Shown: positions 38,017-46,851, counted from the stretch's first letter. The stretch is DNA of 64,000 nucleotides from Roseateles sp049532965 (GCF_049532965.1 NZ_CP186694.1:4464001-4528000); one strand, 5' to 3'. Program-made: numbers and translations. Notes: generated by a model from the letters alone, not told the origin.

Positions 38017-38028
38017 GCACGGTCGTGC
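38017..38028. promoter_or_regulatory. TetR autoregulatory palindrome
   Basis: GCACG-GT-CGTGC, sharing the core of the longer palindrome at 37321. It is centred about 20 bases before the TetR ATG at 38003. Confidence 0.55.
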
Positions 38029-38069
38029 GGAGCGTGCGGCGCGCGGCAATGACGGGGACGGAGAACGGG

Positions 38070-38366
38070 TTATTCGTCGGCGATGTCGGTGCCGTCGGGG
38101 GCGTGATGGGTGGGGTCCTGGTCGCCGGAGAGATCGCCATCGGCGGCCTGTCCATTCGACGGGTCGACGGCGGCGCCCGGCGGCCGCCCGCGGCGCGGAG
38201 CGGGCGATGGCGCCGGTTTGATACCGCGACGCTTGAGCGCCTCGCGCAGCAGCAATTCGATCTGGGCATTCGACGAGCGCAGTTCGATCGCCGCCAGGCG
38301 CTCGATCTCCTCCCACAGCGCGGGATCGAGGCGCAGCGGAAACTGCTTCTTGCCGGGACTGCCCAT
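38070..38366 (-). CDS. Arc-like ribbon-helix-helix protein
   Basis: A 98-residue protein. The N-terminal 50 residues, KKQFPLRLDPALWEEIERLAAIELRSSNAQIELLLREALKRR, are a ribbon-helix-helix DNA-binding domain with the beta strand QFPLRL. The C-terminal half is disordered, Asp/Gly/Pro-rich. It starts 17 bases after the SPFH gene stop on the same strand and is surely cotranscribed. It might bind the GTGATATCAC palindrome before that operon, but this is inference. It is not obviously an antitoxin, as no toxin follows. Confidence 0.75.
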   Translation of the reverse strand: MGSPGKKQFPLRLDPALWEEIERLAAIELRSSNAQIELLLREALKRRGIKPAPSPAPRRGRPPGAAVDPSNGQAADGDLSGDQDPTHHAPDGTDIADE

Positions 38367-38382
38367 CTGCGCGCGACCGGGC

Positions 38383-39306
38383 TCAGTTGTAGAGCGTGCC
38401 CGCGTTGACGATGGGCTGCGTGTCCTTGTCGGAGCACAGCACCACCAGCAGGTTGGACACCATCGCGGCCTTGCGTTCGTCGTCGAGCTGCACGATCTCG
38501 CGCTCGCTCAGGCCCTTGAGCGCCTCCTCGACCATGCTGACCGCGCCGTGCACGATCTTCTTGCGGGCGCTGATGATCGCCTCCGCCTGCTGCCGGCGCA
38601 GCATCACCTGGGCGATCTCGGGCGCATAGGCCAGGTGCGTGAGCATGGCGGTCTCGACGGCCACGCCGGCTGGATGGAAGCGCGCCTGCAGCTCGGCGAT
38701 CAGCGCGGTCATGACCTCGTCGGCGCCGGCACGCAGCGTCGTCTCGCCGCTGTCCAGGTCCTCGCCCTCGTCGTACGCGAACTGCGAGGCCAGGCGGCGG
38801 ATCGCCGCCTCCGCCTGGATGCTGACGTACTGCTCGTAGTCGTCCACCTCGAACACCGCGCGGGCCGTGTCCTCCACGCGCCAGACGACCGCCGCGCTGA
38901 TCTCGACCGGATTGCCGCGCCGGTCGTTGACCTTCAGCGTCGGCGCATCCAGGTTGCGGGCGCGCAGCGAGACCCGGCGCTTCAGCATCAGCAGCGGGAT
39001 CGTCCAGCGCAGGCCCGACACGCGGTCGGTGCCGATGTAGCGGCCGACGAGCGTCAGCACGCGGGCCTCGTTGGGCTGCTGGATGTACAGGCCCGTCAAC
39101 AGGATCACGCCCGCGGCGACCAGCACGAACTGTGGCAGTCCGACGGCCGCCTCCCCCAGCGTCGCAAAGCGCCAGATGGCGAAGGCCAGCAGCCCCACGC
39201 CGATCAACAAGGCGGCATAGCCATTGGCGGTCCCGGCACGGCGCTCCATCGGCGTCGAGGCGGCCGCGTGCGGCGAGGGATTCTTCGGGACTGCGGTCGT
39301 GCTCAT
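38383..39306 (-). CDS. SPFH/Band 7 membrane protein
   Basis: A 307-residue protein with two N-terminal transmembrane segments (YAALLIGVGLLAFAIWRF and FVLVAAGVILLTGLYIQ) and then the SPFH domain: PNEARVLTLVGRYIGTD, VSLRARNLDAPTLKVNDRRGNPVEISAAVVWRVED and a coiled-coil with EAIISARKKIVHGAV. SPFH proteins scaffold membrane microdomains or modulate proteases. The start ATG 39306 has GGAGGAG six bases upstream. The operon also contains a ribbon-helix-helix regulator. Confidence 0.88.
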   Translation of the reverse strand: MSTTAVPKNPSPHAAASTPMERRAGTANGYAALLIGVGLLAFAIWRFATLGEAAVGLPQFVLVAAGVILLTGLYIQQPNEARVLTLVGRYIGTDRVSGLRWTIPLLMLKRRVSLRARNLDAPTLKVNDRRGNPVEISAAVVWRVEDTARAVFEVDDYEQYVSIQAEAAIRRLASQFAYDEGEDLDSGETTLRAGADEVMTALIAELQARFHPAGVAVETAMLTHLAYAPEIAQVMLRRQQAEAIISARKKIVHGAVSMVEEALKGLSEREIVQLDDERKAAMVSNLLVVLCSDKDTQPIVNAGTLYN

Positions 39307-39325
39307 CACCAGCTCCTCCAAAAAG

Positions 39326-39335
39326 GTGATATCAC
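39326..39335. promoter_or_regulatory. GTGATATCAC palindrome before the SPFH operon
   Basis: A perfect ten-base palindrome within AAGGTGATATCACTTT, lying 20 bases before the SPFH ATG. It is a candidate operator, possibly for the operon's own ribbon-helix-helix protein. It overlaps the probable promoter/leader. Confidence 0.45.
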
Positions 39336-39432
39336 TTTATGCGCTGGAGCCGGGGTCGCGCAAGCCCCTCCGGGCGGTTTCCCCCGGAGGAGGGACATGT
39401 TCGCTCAACGCGGATGACGGGAGTGAAAAGCA

Positions 39433-39457
39433 GAAAGCGCCCGCGAAGGGCGCTTTC
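39433..39457 (-). terminator. Terminator of dsbA
   Basis: A ten-base arm, GAAAGCGCCC, pairs with GGGCGCTTTC around a five-base loop. Reading on the minus strand, it is followed by TGCTTTTC. It lies 47 bases after the dsbA stop. Confidence 0.7.
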
Positions 39458-39503
39458 GATGGTGCTGCGGCCGGTGCCTGAAGGCGAGCGGCAACGGACC
39501 CGC

Positions 39504-40184
39504 TCAGGGCTTGCGGGCCTCCAGCAGCAGGAAGTTGGCGACGGCGATGCAGCGCTGCGCCAGGTCTTCCTCGTTATTGACTCGCAGCCCGAAACCGGCC
39601 ATCGCGGGGGAGGTCAGGAACCGTCCGCCGATGGCGACGGTGGGGACGCCGTCGATGTTGTACTGGTCCTGCAGCTTCGTGGCGTGCTGGCACTTGGTCT
39701 GCACGGTGAAGGAGTTGTAGGTCTCGAGGAACTTGGCCGAATCCACGCCCAGCGGCGCCAGGAAGGCAGCCATCGCCTTGGGATCGGTCAGGCTCTGGCC
39801 GCCTCGGTGGATGGCGTTGAAGATGGCCGGCCGCACCTGCGCCTCCTTGCCCATCGCTTCGAGCGTGAAGAACAGCCGTTGATGGATCTTCACGGTCTCG
39901 CGGAACGCGACGTGGACCTTGCGATAGACCACGTCCGCCGGCAGTTGCTTGGCCCACGCCTCGATCGTCGGCTCGAAGATGTAGCAGTGGGGGCAGCCGT
40001 ACCAGAAGAACTCGATGACCTCGATCTTGCCCGGCGCTGCGCCCGACACCGGCGTGGGGAGGCGCCGGTACTGGCGGCCCTCGACCGGGCCGCCCTGAGC
40101 CAGCGCCGGCGCGCCGGTCATGAGCAGACCGCTGCCCGCAGCGGTCGACAGGGCCGAGAGGGCAGTGAATTCGCGACGCTTCAT
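39504..40184 (-). CDS. dsbA: Thiol:disulfide interchange protein DsbA
   Basis: A 226-residue periplasmic oxidase that introduces disulfides. The signal peptide (RREFTALSALSTAAGSGLL, cut near PALAQ) has a twin-Arg-like RREF start. The thioredoxin fold carries the redox pair CPHC (C64, C67) in EFFWYGCPHCYIF and the cis-Pro loop GVPT in DGVPTVAIGG. The ATG at 40184 is chosen because AAGGA lies six bases before it; the ATG two codons earlier would have no spacing. A terminator follows. Confidence 0.93.
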   Translation of the reverse strand: MKRREFTALSALSTAAGSGLLMTGAPALAQGGPVEGRQYRRLPTPVSGAAPGKIEVIEFFWYGCPHCYIFEPTIEAWAKQLPADVVYRKVHVAFRETVKIHQRLFFTLEAMGKEAQVRPAIFNAIHRGGQSLTDPKAMAAFLAPLGVDSAKFLETYNSFTVQTKCQHATKLQDQYNIDGVPTVAIGGRFLTSPAMAGFGLRVNNEEDLAQRCIAVANFLLLEARKP

Positions 40185-40308
40185 CTTCATTCCTTGTGGG
40201 TTCCGCGGCGACCGGCGCTACAGCGGCCGGCCATCCTAGAAAGACAAACTTAGAGAGGGATTAACTCCTGGTGCCGGGGCGCATCTTCGATGATCGGCAT
40301 GGCGCGCC

Positions 40309-40980
40309 TCAGCGCTGCACCGCGACGAGGTTCGCCTCGACGCCCGCGCCCTCGAGCTTCTTCTGCTGCGCTTCGGCCTCGTCCCGCGTGTCGAAGGGCC
40401 CCAGGCGCACGCGGTACACGGTGCGGCCCGATTGCTCGCGTTCCATCACCTTGGCCGAGAAGCCCTGGATCGCCAGCTTGGCGCGCTGCTGCTCGGCGTC
40501 CTCCATGCGGGTGTACGCACCGGCCTGGACGAAGAAGCTGCCGCGCGAGCCGTCGGGACGGGCGCCATCGGCAGCCCGTTGCTCCGCGGCGCGCGGCTCC
40601 GGCTTGGCGGCCGGCGTCTGCGCGGCGGGCGCGCGTTCGGCCGCGCGGCCCTCGACGGCGGGCGCGGCTGTCGGTCCTGCGGTGACCTGCGGCGCGGGCG
40701 CTTGTGCAGCGGGCGGCGGCACCACGGCCGGCGCCGGCGTCACGACGCCCGAGGCCGCCTTGGCCCCGGCGCGGCCGGCCAGCGGTGCATTCGGGTCCCA
40801 GTTCTTGTTGCGTTCGGCTTCCTGCGCATCCTGTTCCGCGGTGCGTTGCGGCAGCTTGTTGACGAACGGCACCGGCGCCTTGGTCACGTACAGGGCCACG
40901 CCCAGCGCGATGCCCAGTCCCAGCAGCAGGCCCACGATCAGGCCCATGGCGAATCCGCCGCGCTGCTTCTCTTTGCTCAT
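40309..40980 (-). CDS. SPOR-domain membrane protein (FtsN-like)
   Basis: A 223-residue bitopic protein: a cytoplasmic start, a transmembrane helix (FAMGLIVGLLLGLGIALGVALYV), a long Ala/Pro-rich linker and a C-terminal SPOR domain (SRGSFFVQAGAYTRMEDAEQQRAKLA, YRVRLGPFDTRDEAEAQQKKL) that binds denuded peptidoglycan at the division site. It overlaps the argS stop by four bases (ATGA), a frequent argS-SPOR pairing in Burkholderiales. A role in septation is inferred from the family. Confidence 0.88.
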   Translation of the reverse strand: MSKEKQRGGFAMGLIVGLLLGLGIALGVALYVTKAPVPFVNKLPQRTAEQDAQEAERNKNWDPNAPLAGRAGAKAASGVVTPAPAVVPPPAAQAPAPQVTAGPTAAPAVEGRAAERAPAAQTPAAKPEPRAAEQRAADGARPDGSRGSFFVQAGAYTRMEDAEQQRAKLAIQGFSAKVMEREQSGRTVYRVRLGPFDTRDEAEAQQKKLEGAGVEANLVAVQR

Positions 40981-42707
40981 TGCTGCTCCTGCGAGTCACG
41001 TTCCATCGCGTCCGGGGCCGACACCCCCAGCACCGCGAGCGCGTTGCGGATCACCTGCCGCGTCGCGGCCAGCAGCGCCAGGCGCGCGCGCGTCAGGGCC
41101 GGGTCGTCGCCCAGCACGCGTTCGGCGCCATAGTAGCTGTGGAGCGCACCGGCCAGGTCACGCAGATAGAACGCCACGTCGTGCGGGGCCAGGTCTTGTG
41201 CAGCGGAGGCCAGCATGCGCGGATAGTCCGCCAGCTTGAGCATCAGCGCGTACTCCGTGGGGGCCTGCAGCAGCGAGACATTGGCGCCGGCGAGCGCGGC
41301 CTCGTCATGGCCCTGTTCGGCCCCCTTGCGCAGCAGCGAGCAGATCCGCGCATGCGCGTACTGGACGTAGAACACCGGGTTCTCGTCGTTGGCCTTCAGC
41401 GCGAGGTCCACGTCGAAGACGAACTCGGTGTCGGCCTTGCGGCTGATCAGGAAGAAGCGCACGGCATCGCGGCTGGTCCAGTCGATCAGGTCGCGCAGCG
41501 TCACGTAGCTGCCGGCGCGCTTGGAGATCTTGACCTCCTCGCCGCCCTTCATGACCGTGACCATCTTGTGCAGCACGTAGTCCGGGAAACCCTGCGGGAT
41601 GCCGACGCCGGTGGCCTGCAGGCCGCCGCGCACCCGCGCGATCGTGCCGTGGTGGTCGGTGCCCTGGATGTTGATGCACTTCGAGAAGCCGCGCTTGAAC
41701 TTGTTGACGTGGTAGGCGACGTCCGGGACGAAGTAGGTGTACGTGCCGTCGGACTTGCGCATCACGCGGTCCTTGTCGTCCCCGTACTCGGTCGAGCGCA
41801 GCCACAGCGCGCCGCCGTCCTCGTAGGTCTTGCCGTTGGCGACCATGCGGGAGACGGCATCCTCGACCTGGCCGGCGGTGTACAGCGAGGACTCAAGGAA
41901 GTAGTGGTCGAAGCGCAGCCCGAACGCCTGCAGGTCCAGATCCTGTTCGTGACGGAGGTAGGCCACGGCGAACTGGCGAATGCTGTCCAGGTCCTCCGGG
42001 TCGCCGGACGCAGTGAACTGGCGGTCGTCGGCCTTGACGGTTTCCTTGCGCAGGAAGGCGTCGGCGATGTCCTGGATGTAGTCGCCGTTGTAGGCCGACT
42101 CCGGCCAGCCCGCGTCGCCCGGCTTCAGTCCTTTCAGGCGCGCCTGCGTCGACTGTGCCAGCGTCGCGATCTGCACGCCCGCGTCGTTGTAGTAGAACTC
42201 GCGGCTGACCTTCCACCCCTGCGTGTCGAACAGGTGGCACAGCGAGTCGCCGAGCGCCGCCTGGCGCGCATGGCCGACGTGGAGCGGGCCGGTCGGATTG
42301 GCCGACACGAACTCGACCAGCACCGAGGCATCGCGCGCCGGTTGATGGCCGAAGCGCGACGCGGCCGCGGCCACTTCGCCGATCACCGCCTGCTTGGCGG
42401 CCGGCTTCAGGCGGATGTTGATGAAGCCGGGACCGGCGATCTCGAGCGCGTCGACCCAGCGCCCGAAGGCGGGCTGGGCCTGCAACTGGGCGATCAGCGT
42501 CGTTGCCAGTTCGCGCGGGTTCTTCTTCAGCGCCTTGGACAGCTGCATCGCGGCCGTGCAGGCGAAGTCGCCATGGGAGGCTTGCTTGGGGGTCTCGAAG
42601 GCGGCCGCCGGCGCGGCGGTGATGAGGCCGGCGTCGACGGCCTCCTGGCTCAGGCCCTGGAGCACGGTGCCGAGGGCGGCGAGCAATTCCTGCTTGGCTT
42701 GGATCAT
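40977..42707 (-). CDS. argS: Arginyl-tRNA synthetase
   Basis: A 576-residue class I synthetase. It has the HIGH-type motif HVGH (143-146) in PLHVGHARQAALGDS, and a KMSKS counterpart in VKISKRAG. The N-terminal Add-1 domain (1-110) and C-terminal anticodon-binding helices (DPALTRARLALLAATRQVIRNALAVLGV) are present. It charges tRNA-Arg and is essential. The ATG at 42707 fixes the usual N-terminus MIQAKQELLAALG; longer frames upstream overlap the divergent kinase promoter. Confidence 0.95.
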   Translation of the reverse strand: MIQAKQELLAALGTVLQGLSQEAVDAGLITAAPAAAFETPKQASHGDFACTAAMQLSKALKKNPRELATTLIAQLQAQPAFGRWVDALEIAGPGFINIRLKPAAKQAVIGEVAAAASRFGHQPARDASVLVEFVSANPTGPLHVGHARQAALGDSLCHLFDTQGWKVSREFYYNDAGVQIATLAQSTQARLKGLKPGDAGWPESAYNGDYIQDIADAFLRKETVKADDRQFTASGDPEDLDSIRQFAVAYLRHEQDLDLQAFGLRFDHYFLESSLYTAGQVEDAVSRMVANGKTYEDGGALWLRSTEYGDDKDRVMRKSDGTYTYFVPDVAYHVNKFKRGFSKCINIQGTDHHGTIARVRGGLQATGVGIPQGFPDYVLHKMVTVMKGGEEVKISKRAGSYVTLRDLIDWTSRDAVRFFLISRKADTEFVFDVDLALKANDENPVFYVQYAHARICSLLRKGAEQGHDEAALAGANVSLLQAPTEYALMLKLADYPRMLASAAQDLAPHDVAFYLRDLAGALHSYYGAERVLGDDPALTRARLALLAATRQVIRNALAVLGVSAPDAMERDSQEQQ

Positions 42708-42792
42708 GGGGCCGCATTTTAGGGGCCCTCCCCTGTAAGAGACCGTTCGCCCTCTTGCTCGCGTCATCCCCCTGGGGCAGGATGCCCCTCCG

Positions 42793-44175
42793 ATGAGCGC
42801 CCCCAGCGACCCCCGTTCCGCCAGCCTGTCCGACGCGCCGCTCGGCGGCCTGGCCGACCTGCCGGAGCAGATCGGCAAGTACCGCGTGCTGCGCCGCCTG
42901 GGGGAGGGCGCGACCAGCGACGTCTTCCTCGCGATGGACGACTTCAAGGGCCAGGAGGTCGCCATCAAGCGCATGCGCACCTGGTCGCCGGGCGGCGTTT
43001 CCGAGGAAGACACGCTGAGCAGCCGCTTCTTCGCCGCCGAGGCCGCGCTCGCGGGCCGTCTGCAGCATCCGAACGTGGTGCAGATCCTCGACGCGGTGCA
43101 GGACGGCGCCCTGCCTTACCTGGTCATGGAGTACGTCCATGGCGTCACGCTGAAGCACTTCTGCCGCAGCGACCGGCTACTGCCGCTGGACCAGATCGTG
43201 GAACTGGGCTTCAAGTGCGCGATGGCGCTGTCGTATGTGTTCCGCCAGGGTGTCGTGCACCGGGACATCAAGCCGGCCAACCTGCTGGCCGTGCTCGACA
43301 GCCAGGGGCAGGTCACCGACGTCAAGGTGAGCGACTTCGGCAGCGCGCTCAACCTCAACGCGGACATGACGCAGGTGCATCGCGTCGGCTCGCTGGCCTA
43401 CATGCCGCCGGAGCAGATCGAGGGCGGCGACGTGGGCGCCCAGGCCGACATCTACTCGCTGGGCGCGGTGCTGTATCACCTGGTCAGCGGCCGGGCTCCC
43501 TTCGACGCGCCCAACCAGATGGCGCTGATGCACCAGATCTACCACCAGGCGCCACAGCCGCTGCAAGGCCAGCGCGGCGGCGTGACGGCCGAGCTGGATG
43601 CCGTCATCCAGAAGGCGCTGGCGAAGCATCCGCATGAACGCTATTCCGACTGGGAAGCGTTCGGGCAGGCACTGTCGGAGCTCGTCGCGAAGCAGCTGGT
43701 GCCGCTGGCGCGGCTCAACGAGGTCAAGGACTCCGAACGCTTCAACCTGCTGCGCGATCTCGACTTCTTTGCGGGATTCGGCGACGTCGAGCTGTGGGAG
43801 GTGGTGCGGCGCGCGCGCTGGCGGCGCTATCCGCTGGATCACCTGCTCTTCAAGAAGGGGCAGGAGGGCAACACCTTCCACATCATCACGCAGGGCGAGG
43901 TCGAGGTGTGGCGCGATGGCGCGCTGGTCGCGACGCTGGGCACCGGCACCTCGGTCGGCGAAATGGCCTATCTGGCGCCCAACCCCGACCTGCGACGTCA
44001 CAGCACCGACATCCGGGTGACCCAACTTTGCACAACCGTGTCTTTCACGCCGGACTCGCTGGGGCAGCTCAGTCCCGAGTGCCAGCATCGATTCGACCGG
44101 GCATTCATACAGGTTCTGGTCAGGCGACTCCACTTGGCACATGAGGCGCTGGCGTCTCCGCGCCGGATCATGTGA
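42793..44175 (+). CDS. Ser/Thr protein kinase fused to a cyclic-nucleotide-binding-like domain
   Basis: A 460-residue soluble protein. The kinase domain (about 28-300) has the Gly loop LGEGATSDVF, catalytic Lys in VAIKR (59), HRDIKPAN (156-163) and DFG (181-183), so it is probably active. The C-terminal part (about 320-440) looks like a CAP effector domain: LDFFAGFGDVELWEVVRRARWR, FHIITQGEVEVWRDGALVATLGTGTSVGEMAYLA. This suggests kinase activity gated by a cyclic nucleotide, but the phosphate-binding cassette is imperfect (the usual Arg-Ser/Thr-Ala is RRHST), so ligand binding is unproven. It is divergent from argS. Confidence 0.85.
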   Translation: MSAPSDPRSASLSDAPLGGLADLPEQIGKYRVLRRLGEGATSDVFLAMDDFKGQEVAIKRMRTWSPGGVSEEDTLSSRFFAAEAALAGRLQHPNVVQILDAVQDGALPYLVMEYVHGVTLKHFCRSDRLLPLDQIVELGFKCAMALSYVFRQGVVHRDIKPANLLAVLDSQGQVTDVKVSDFGSALNLNADMTQVHRVGSLAYMPPEQIEGGDVGAQADIYSLGAVLYHLVSGRAPFDAPNQMALMHQIYHQAPQPLQGQRGGVTAELDAVIQKALAKHPHERYSDWEAFGQALSELVAKQLVPLARLNEVKDSERFNLLRDLDFFAGFGDVELWEVVRRARWRRYPLDHLLFKKGQEGNTFHIITQGEVEVWRDGALVATLGTGTSVGEMAYLAPNPDLRRHSTDIRVTQLCTTVSFTPDSLGQLSPECQHRFDRAFIQVLVRRLHLAHEALASPRRIM

Positions 44176-44339
44176 GCCGGTCGCCGGCTCGTTCGAGGAA
44201 GCGTGCGACGCATTCTGGTCAATGGGTCCAGGTCAGTGGTTCCCTTGACCTCCGTCAACCGCTATTGAGGGGCGCCCGTTCGTGTGCTCCACTGGCCTGC
44301 AAAGTCCTTCCTTAACCCCTGTATCCCTAGGAGAGCGTG

Positions 44340-44675
44340 ATGAAACGACTGACCCCGACCTCGTTCGTTGCCGGCGCGATGCTGGCGCTGGCCGCCTTCG
44401 GCGTCCATGCGGCGGACGAGGCGAAGCCGAAGAAGGAGCTGACGCCGCAGCAGCAGCGCATGTCCGACTGCAGCAAGCAGTCCAAGGGCATGAACAAGGA
44501 TGAGAAGAGCACCTTCATGAGCGCCTGTCTGAAGGGCGAGGCGGCGTCGGCGCCCGGGAAGAAGCTCACCCCGCAGCAGCAGAAGATGTCGACCTGCAAT
44601 ACCGAGGCCAAGACCTCGGGCAAGCAGGGCGCGGAGCGCGACAAGTTCATGAAGGAATGCCTGTCGGCCAAGTGA
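44340..44675 (+). CDS. psiF: PsiF-repeat periplasmic protein
   Basis: A 111-residue exported protein with two PsiF repeats, each beginning LTPQQQ(R/K)MS and carrying a conserved Cys pair (SDCSKQSKGMNKDEKSTFMSACLKG; STCNTEAKTSGKQGAERDKFMKECLS). PsiF is induced by phosphate starvation in E. coli; its role is unknown. The signal peptide ends in HAADEA. AGGAG lies six bases before ATG 44340; a GTG immediately upstream is less likely. Confidence 0.85.
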   Translation: MKRLTPTSFVAGAMLALAAFGVHAADEAKPKKELTPQQQRMSDCSKQSKGMNKDEKSTFMSACLKGEAASAPGKKLTPQQQKMSTCNTEAKTSGKQGAERDKFMKECLSAK

Positions 44676-44720
44676 GCGCGATCCGAGCGCAACCGGGGCA
44701 CCTCCTGCCTGACGCGCGCG

Positions 44721-44744
44721 CAAGACCCGCGGCGGCGGGTCTTG
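44721..44744. terminator. Hairpin after psiF
   Basis: CAAGACCCGC (44721-44730) pairs exactly with GCGGGTCTTG (44735-44744) around GGCG. It lies between the convergent psiF and metallophosphoesterase genes. The T-run is weak. Confidence 0.6.
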
Positions 44745-44819
44745 TCGTGGAGATCGTCCGGGGCAAAGCGGGCCAACCGGGCCGACCGGAAGACCCGGCC
44801 CCCCGGCCCCCCGGCCCGT

Positions 44820-45662
44820 TCAGATCTCGATGACCAGATCCGGCCGGTAGTCCGCCTGCTCCCCCTTGTGGGCGTAGCCCAGCGGGTTGGCCACCACGCG
44901 GCAGCGATGCGGCACCTGGCCTCGCGATCCGCTGGGCGATTCGACGAAGTAGTCGTGCGCGCAGTGCAGGTGGCCGTGCAGCCAGAGGTCGGCGGCGGGC
45001 AACAGCTCGTCGAGCGAATTGCAGAAGCCGGCCGTTCCCGGCGTCAGGCCGTAGCGCGGATCGGCGCTGCGGAGGCTGGGCGCGAAATGCGTGACGACGA
45101 CGGTCCTGCCTTCAAAAGGCGTGGCGAGGGTCTCGCGCAGCCACGCCTGGCATGACAGTGCCAGTTCGCGTTGCTGCTCCGCCAGCATGTGCCGCCCGTC
45201 GACCAGCGTCGAATACTTGCGCAGATAGTGATTGGCCGCGCGGAAGGCTTTTTCACGGGCGGCCAGTTGGCGGGTCGGTGTGGTCTCCCGCGCAGCCAGC
45301 CCGTCGAAGTCCGACCACAGCGTGGTGCCGATGAAGCGCACGTCGCCGATGACGATCTGCTCGCGATCCAGCCACTCGATGCCGAGTTCGGCGCAGGTCT
45401 GTCGCAGCCGGGCCTGCGCCGTGGTGAACTCGATGCCGTCGTATTCATGGTTGCCTGGCACATACAGCACCCGCGGCCATGGCGCACCGTCCCGCCGTGG
45501 GGAGAAGCGGCCCAGTCCGAAGTCGTCGGTCACCAGCCGGGATCCCGCCTGGTAAGAGCCCACGTCGCCGGCCAGCACCAGCAGGTCCACCTCGGGGACC
45601 GCGACGGTCTGGAAATCGGTCTGGCGCTCCAGGTGGAGGTCGGAGATCAGTTGCAGGCGCAC
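44820..45662 (-). CDS. Calcineurin-like metallophosphoesterase
   Basis: A 280-residue protein with the dinuclear metal sites of the family: ISDLHLE near residue 6, LLVLAGDVG, YVPGNHEYDG, VVVTHFAPS and LWLHGHLHCAHDY. The substrate is unknown; the layout resembles cytosolic phosphodiesterases. GTG 45662 gives the usual N-terminus MRLQLISDLHLE. A TTG at 45731 would add 23 residues without a ribosome site. Confidence 0.85.
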   Translation of the reverse strand: MRLQLISDLHLERQTDFQTVAVPEVDLLVLAGDVGSYQAGSRLVTDDFGLGRFSPRRDGAPWPRVLYVPGNHEYDGIEFTTAQARLRQTCAELGIEWLDREQIVIGDVRFIGTTLWSDFDGLAARETTPTRQLAAREKAFRAANHYLRKYSTLVDGRHMLAEQQRELALSCQAWLRETLATPFEGRTVVVTHFAPSLRSADPRYGLTPGTAGFCNSLDELLPAADLWLHGHLHCAHDYFVESPSGSRGQVPHRCRVVANPLGYAHKGEQADYRPDLVIEI

Positions 45663-45828
45663 GGCGCAATACGGCAGGTCAAGGACAAGCGGCCGATTCT
45701 GCCGCCCGCGTGCGGGCTTGAGATCCGTCAAGCGCGGAAACCGGGCGTCGGCGTTCCGTGAAATTCAACGGAGCCCTGTGACACACTCGTCCGCGGCCGG
45801 TCGTCGGCCTCTCAGAGAGGGACACACC

Positions 45829-46251
45829 ATGAAGATCCTGGTCGCCGTCGATGGCAGCCCGTACTCCAAGCGCATGCTGGCTTATCTCTCCGCCCACGAT
45901 GAATGGTTGGGCGGGGCCCACGACTACACCGTCGTGCACGTGGTCCCGGCGGTGCCGCCGCGGGCGGCCGCGGTGCTCGACAAGGCGGTGCTCCAGGACT
46001 ACTACGACGAGGAGGCCGAGAAGGTCCTCAAGCCCATCCGTACCTTCATGGAGAAGCGCGGCATCGCGGCCAAGTACGTCGTCAAGACCGGCCATGCGTC
46101 CGATGCGATCACCGCCGTTGCCGAGAAGGGGCGCTTCGACCTGCTGATGATGGGCTCGCACGGGCACACGGCGCTGGGCAAGCTGGTGCTGGGTTCGGTC
46201 GCGACGAAGGTGATGGCGCACAGCGACGTGCCGGTGCTGCTGATCCGCTGA
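45829..46251 (+). CDS. Universal stress protein, UspA family
   Basis: A 140-residue protein starting MKILVAVDGS and ending VPVLLIR. It contains the ATP-binding motif G-2X-G-9X-GS exactly, as GSHGHTALGKLVLGS (near 110). It is therefore likely an ATP-binding stress protein of the Usp fold. GAGAGG lies about eight bases before ATG 45829. A hairpin follows 85 bases after the stop. Confidence 0.92.
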   Translation: MKILVAVDGSPYSKRMLAYLSAHDEWLGGAHDYTVVHVVPAVPPRAAAVLDKAVLQDYYDEEAEKVLKPIRTFMEKRGIAAKYVVKTGHASDAITAVAEKGRFDLLMMGSHGHTALGKLVLGSVATKVMAHSDVPVLLIR

Positions 46252-46335
46252 ACGGCGTCGAGCCGTCGAAGCCGCGGCTTGCGGCCCTCGCGTTCCGAAC
46301 GCGGAGTGGTCGGCCGAAAGGGCTGTCGGCAACGA

Positions 46336-46359
46336 CAAGGCGCCCCTCGGGGCGCCTTG
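46336..46359. terminator. Terminator-like hairpin after usp
   Basis: CAAGGCGCCCC (46336-46346) pairs with GGGGCGCCTTG (46349-46359), tightly closed. It is placed between the usp stop and the small minus-strand ORF and could serve both. Confidence 0.6.
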
Positions 46360-46364
46360 GAACG

Positions 46365-46589
46365 TCAGCTGCGTCGCGCCGCCATCCAGGACAGCGGCGA
46401 GAGCAGGCTGGCCCGTGGGCTCGACGATTCCGACTCCAGCCCATAGTCACTGCGGCGGAAGTCGTCGTACTCGCTGTCGTCCCCGAAGCTGGCCTCCATG
46501 CCGAACGCGGTGCCCATGTCGGCGGGCTCCGGTTCGTGGACGCCGGGACTGTTGCGACGGAAGAGGCGCAGGGCAGAGGCGATTCGCAT
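46365..46589 (-). CDS. Small hypothetical protein
   Basis: A 74-residue frame, MRIASALRLFRRNSPGV followed by an acidic and Ser-rich stretch (FGDDSEYDDFRRSDYG) and a basic end (SWMAARRS). GAGG stands six bases before ATG 46589. No family is recognised and no membrane segment is seen. Moderate support from the ribosome site only. Confidence 0.4.
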   Translation of the reverse strand: MRIASALRLFRRNSPGVHEPEPADMGTAFGMEASFGDDSEYDDFRRSDYGLESESSSPRASLLSPLSWMAARRS

Positions 46590-46851
46590 GATGGACCTCG
46601 TCGAAAAGCACGGGGTGTGGCCGCCGCGCGGCGTCACCGCGCTGGAGCCCAGTGTGCGCGTCTTTGCCTGCGGGTGAATCCCCAGATCGCGGGCCCTCGG
46701 ACTTCGTGTTCACAAGTCCACACAGATTGCGGTGCGACCGCCACAGCTGCGGCGAAATAACCACGCACCCCACTTAGGTGTGATCCCCCCCTTAATGAGG
46801 GATGACTATGCTGCGTGCCTTCCGTAGTTCTCGGAAGCCATTGCTTTCTTC

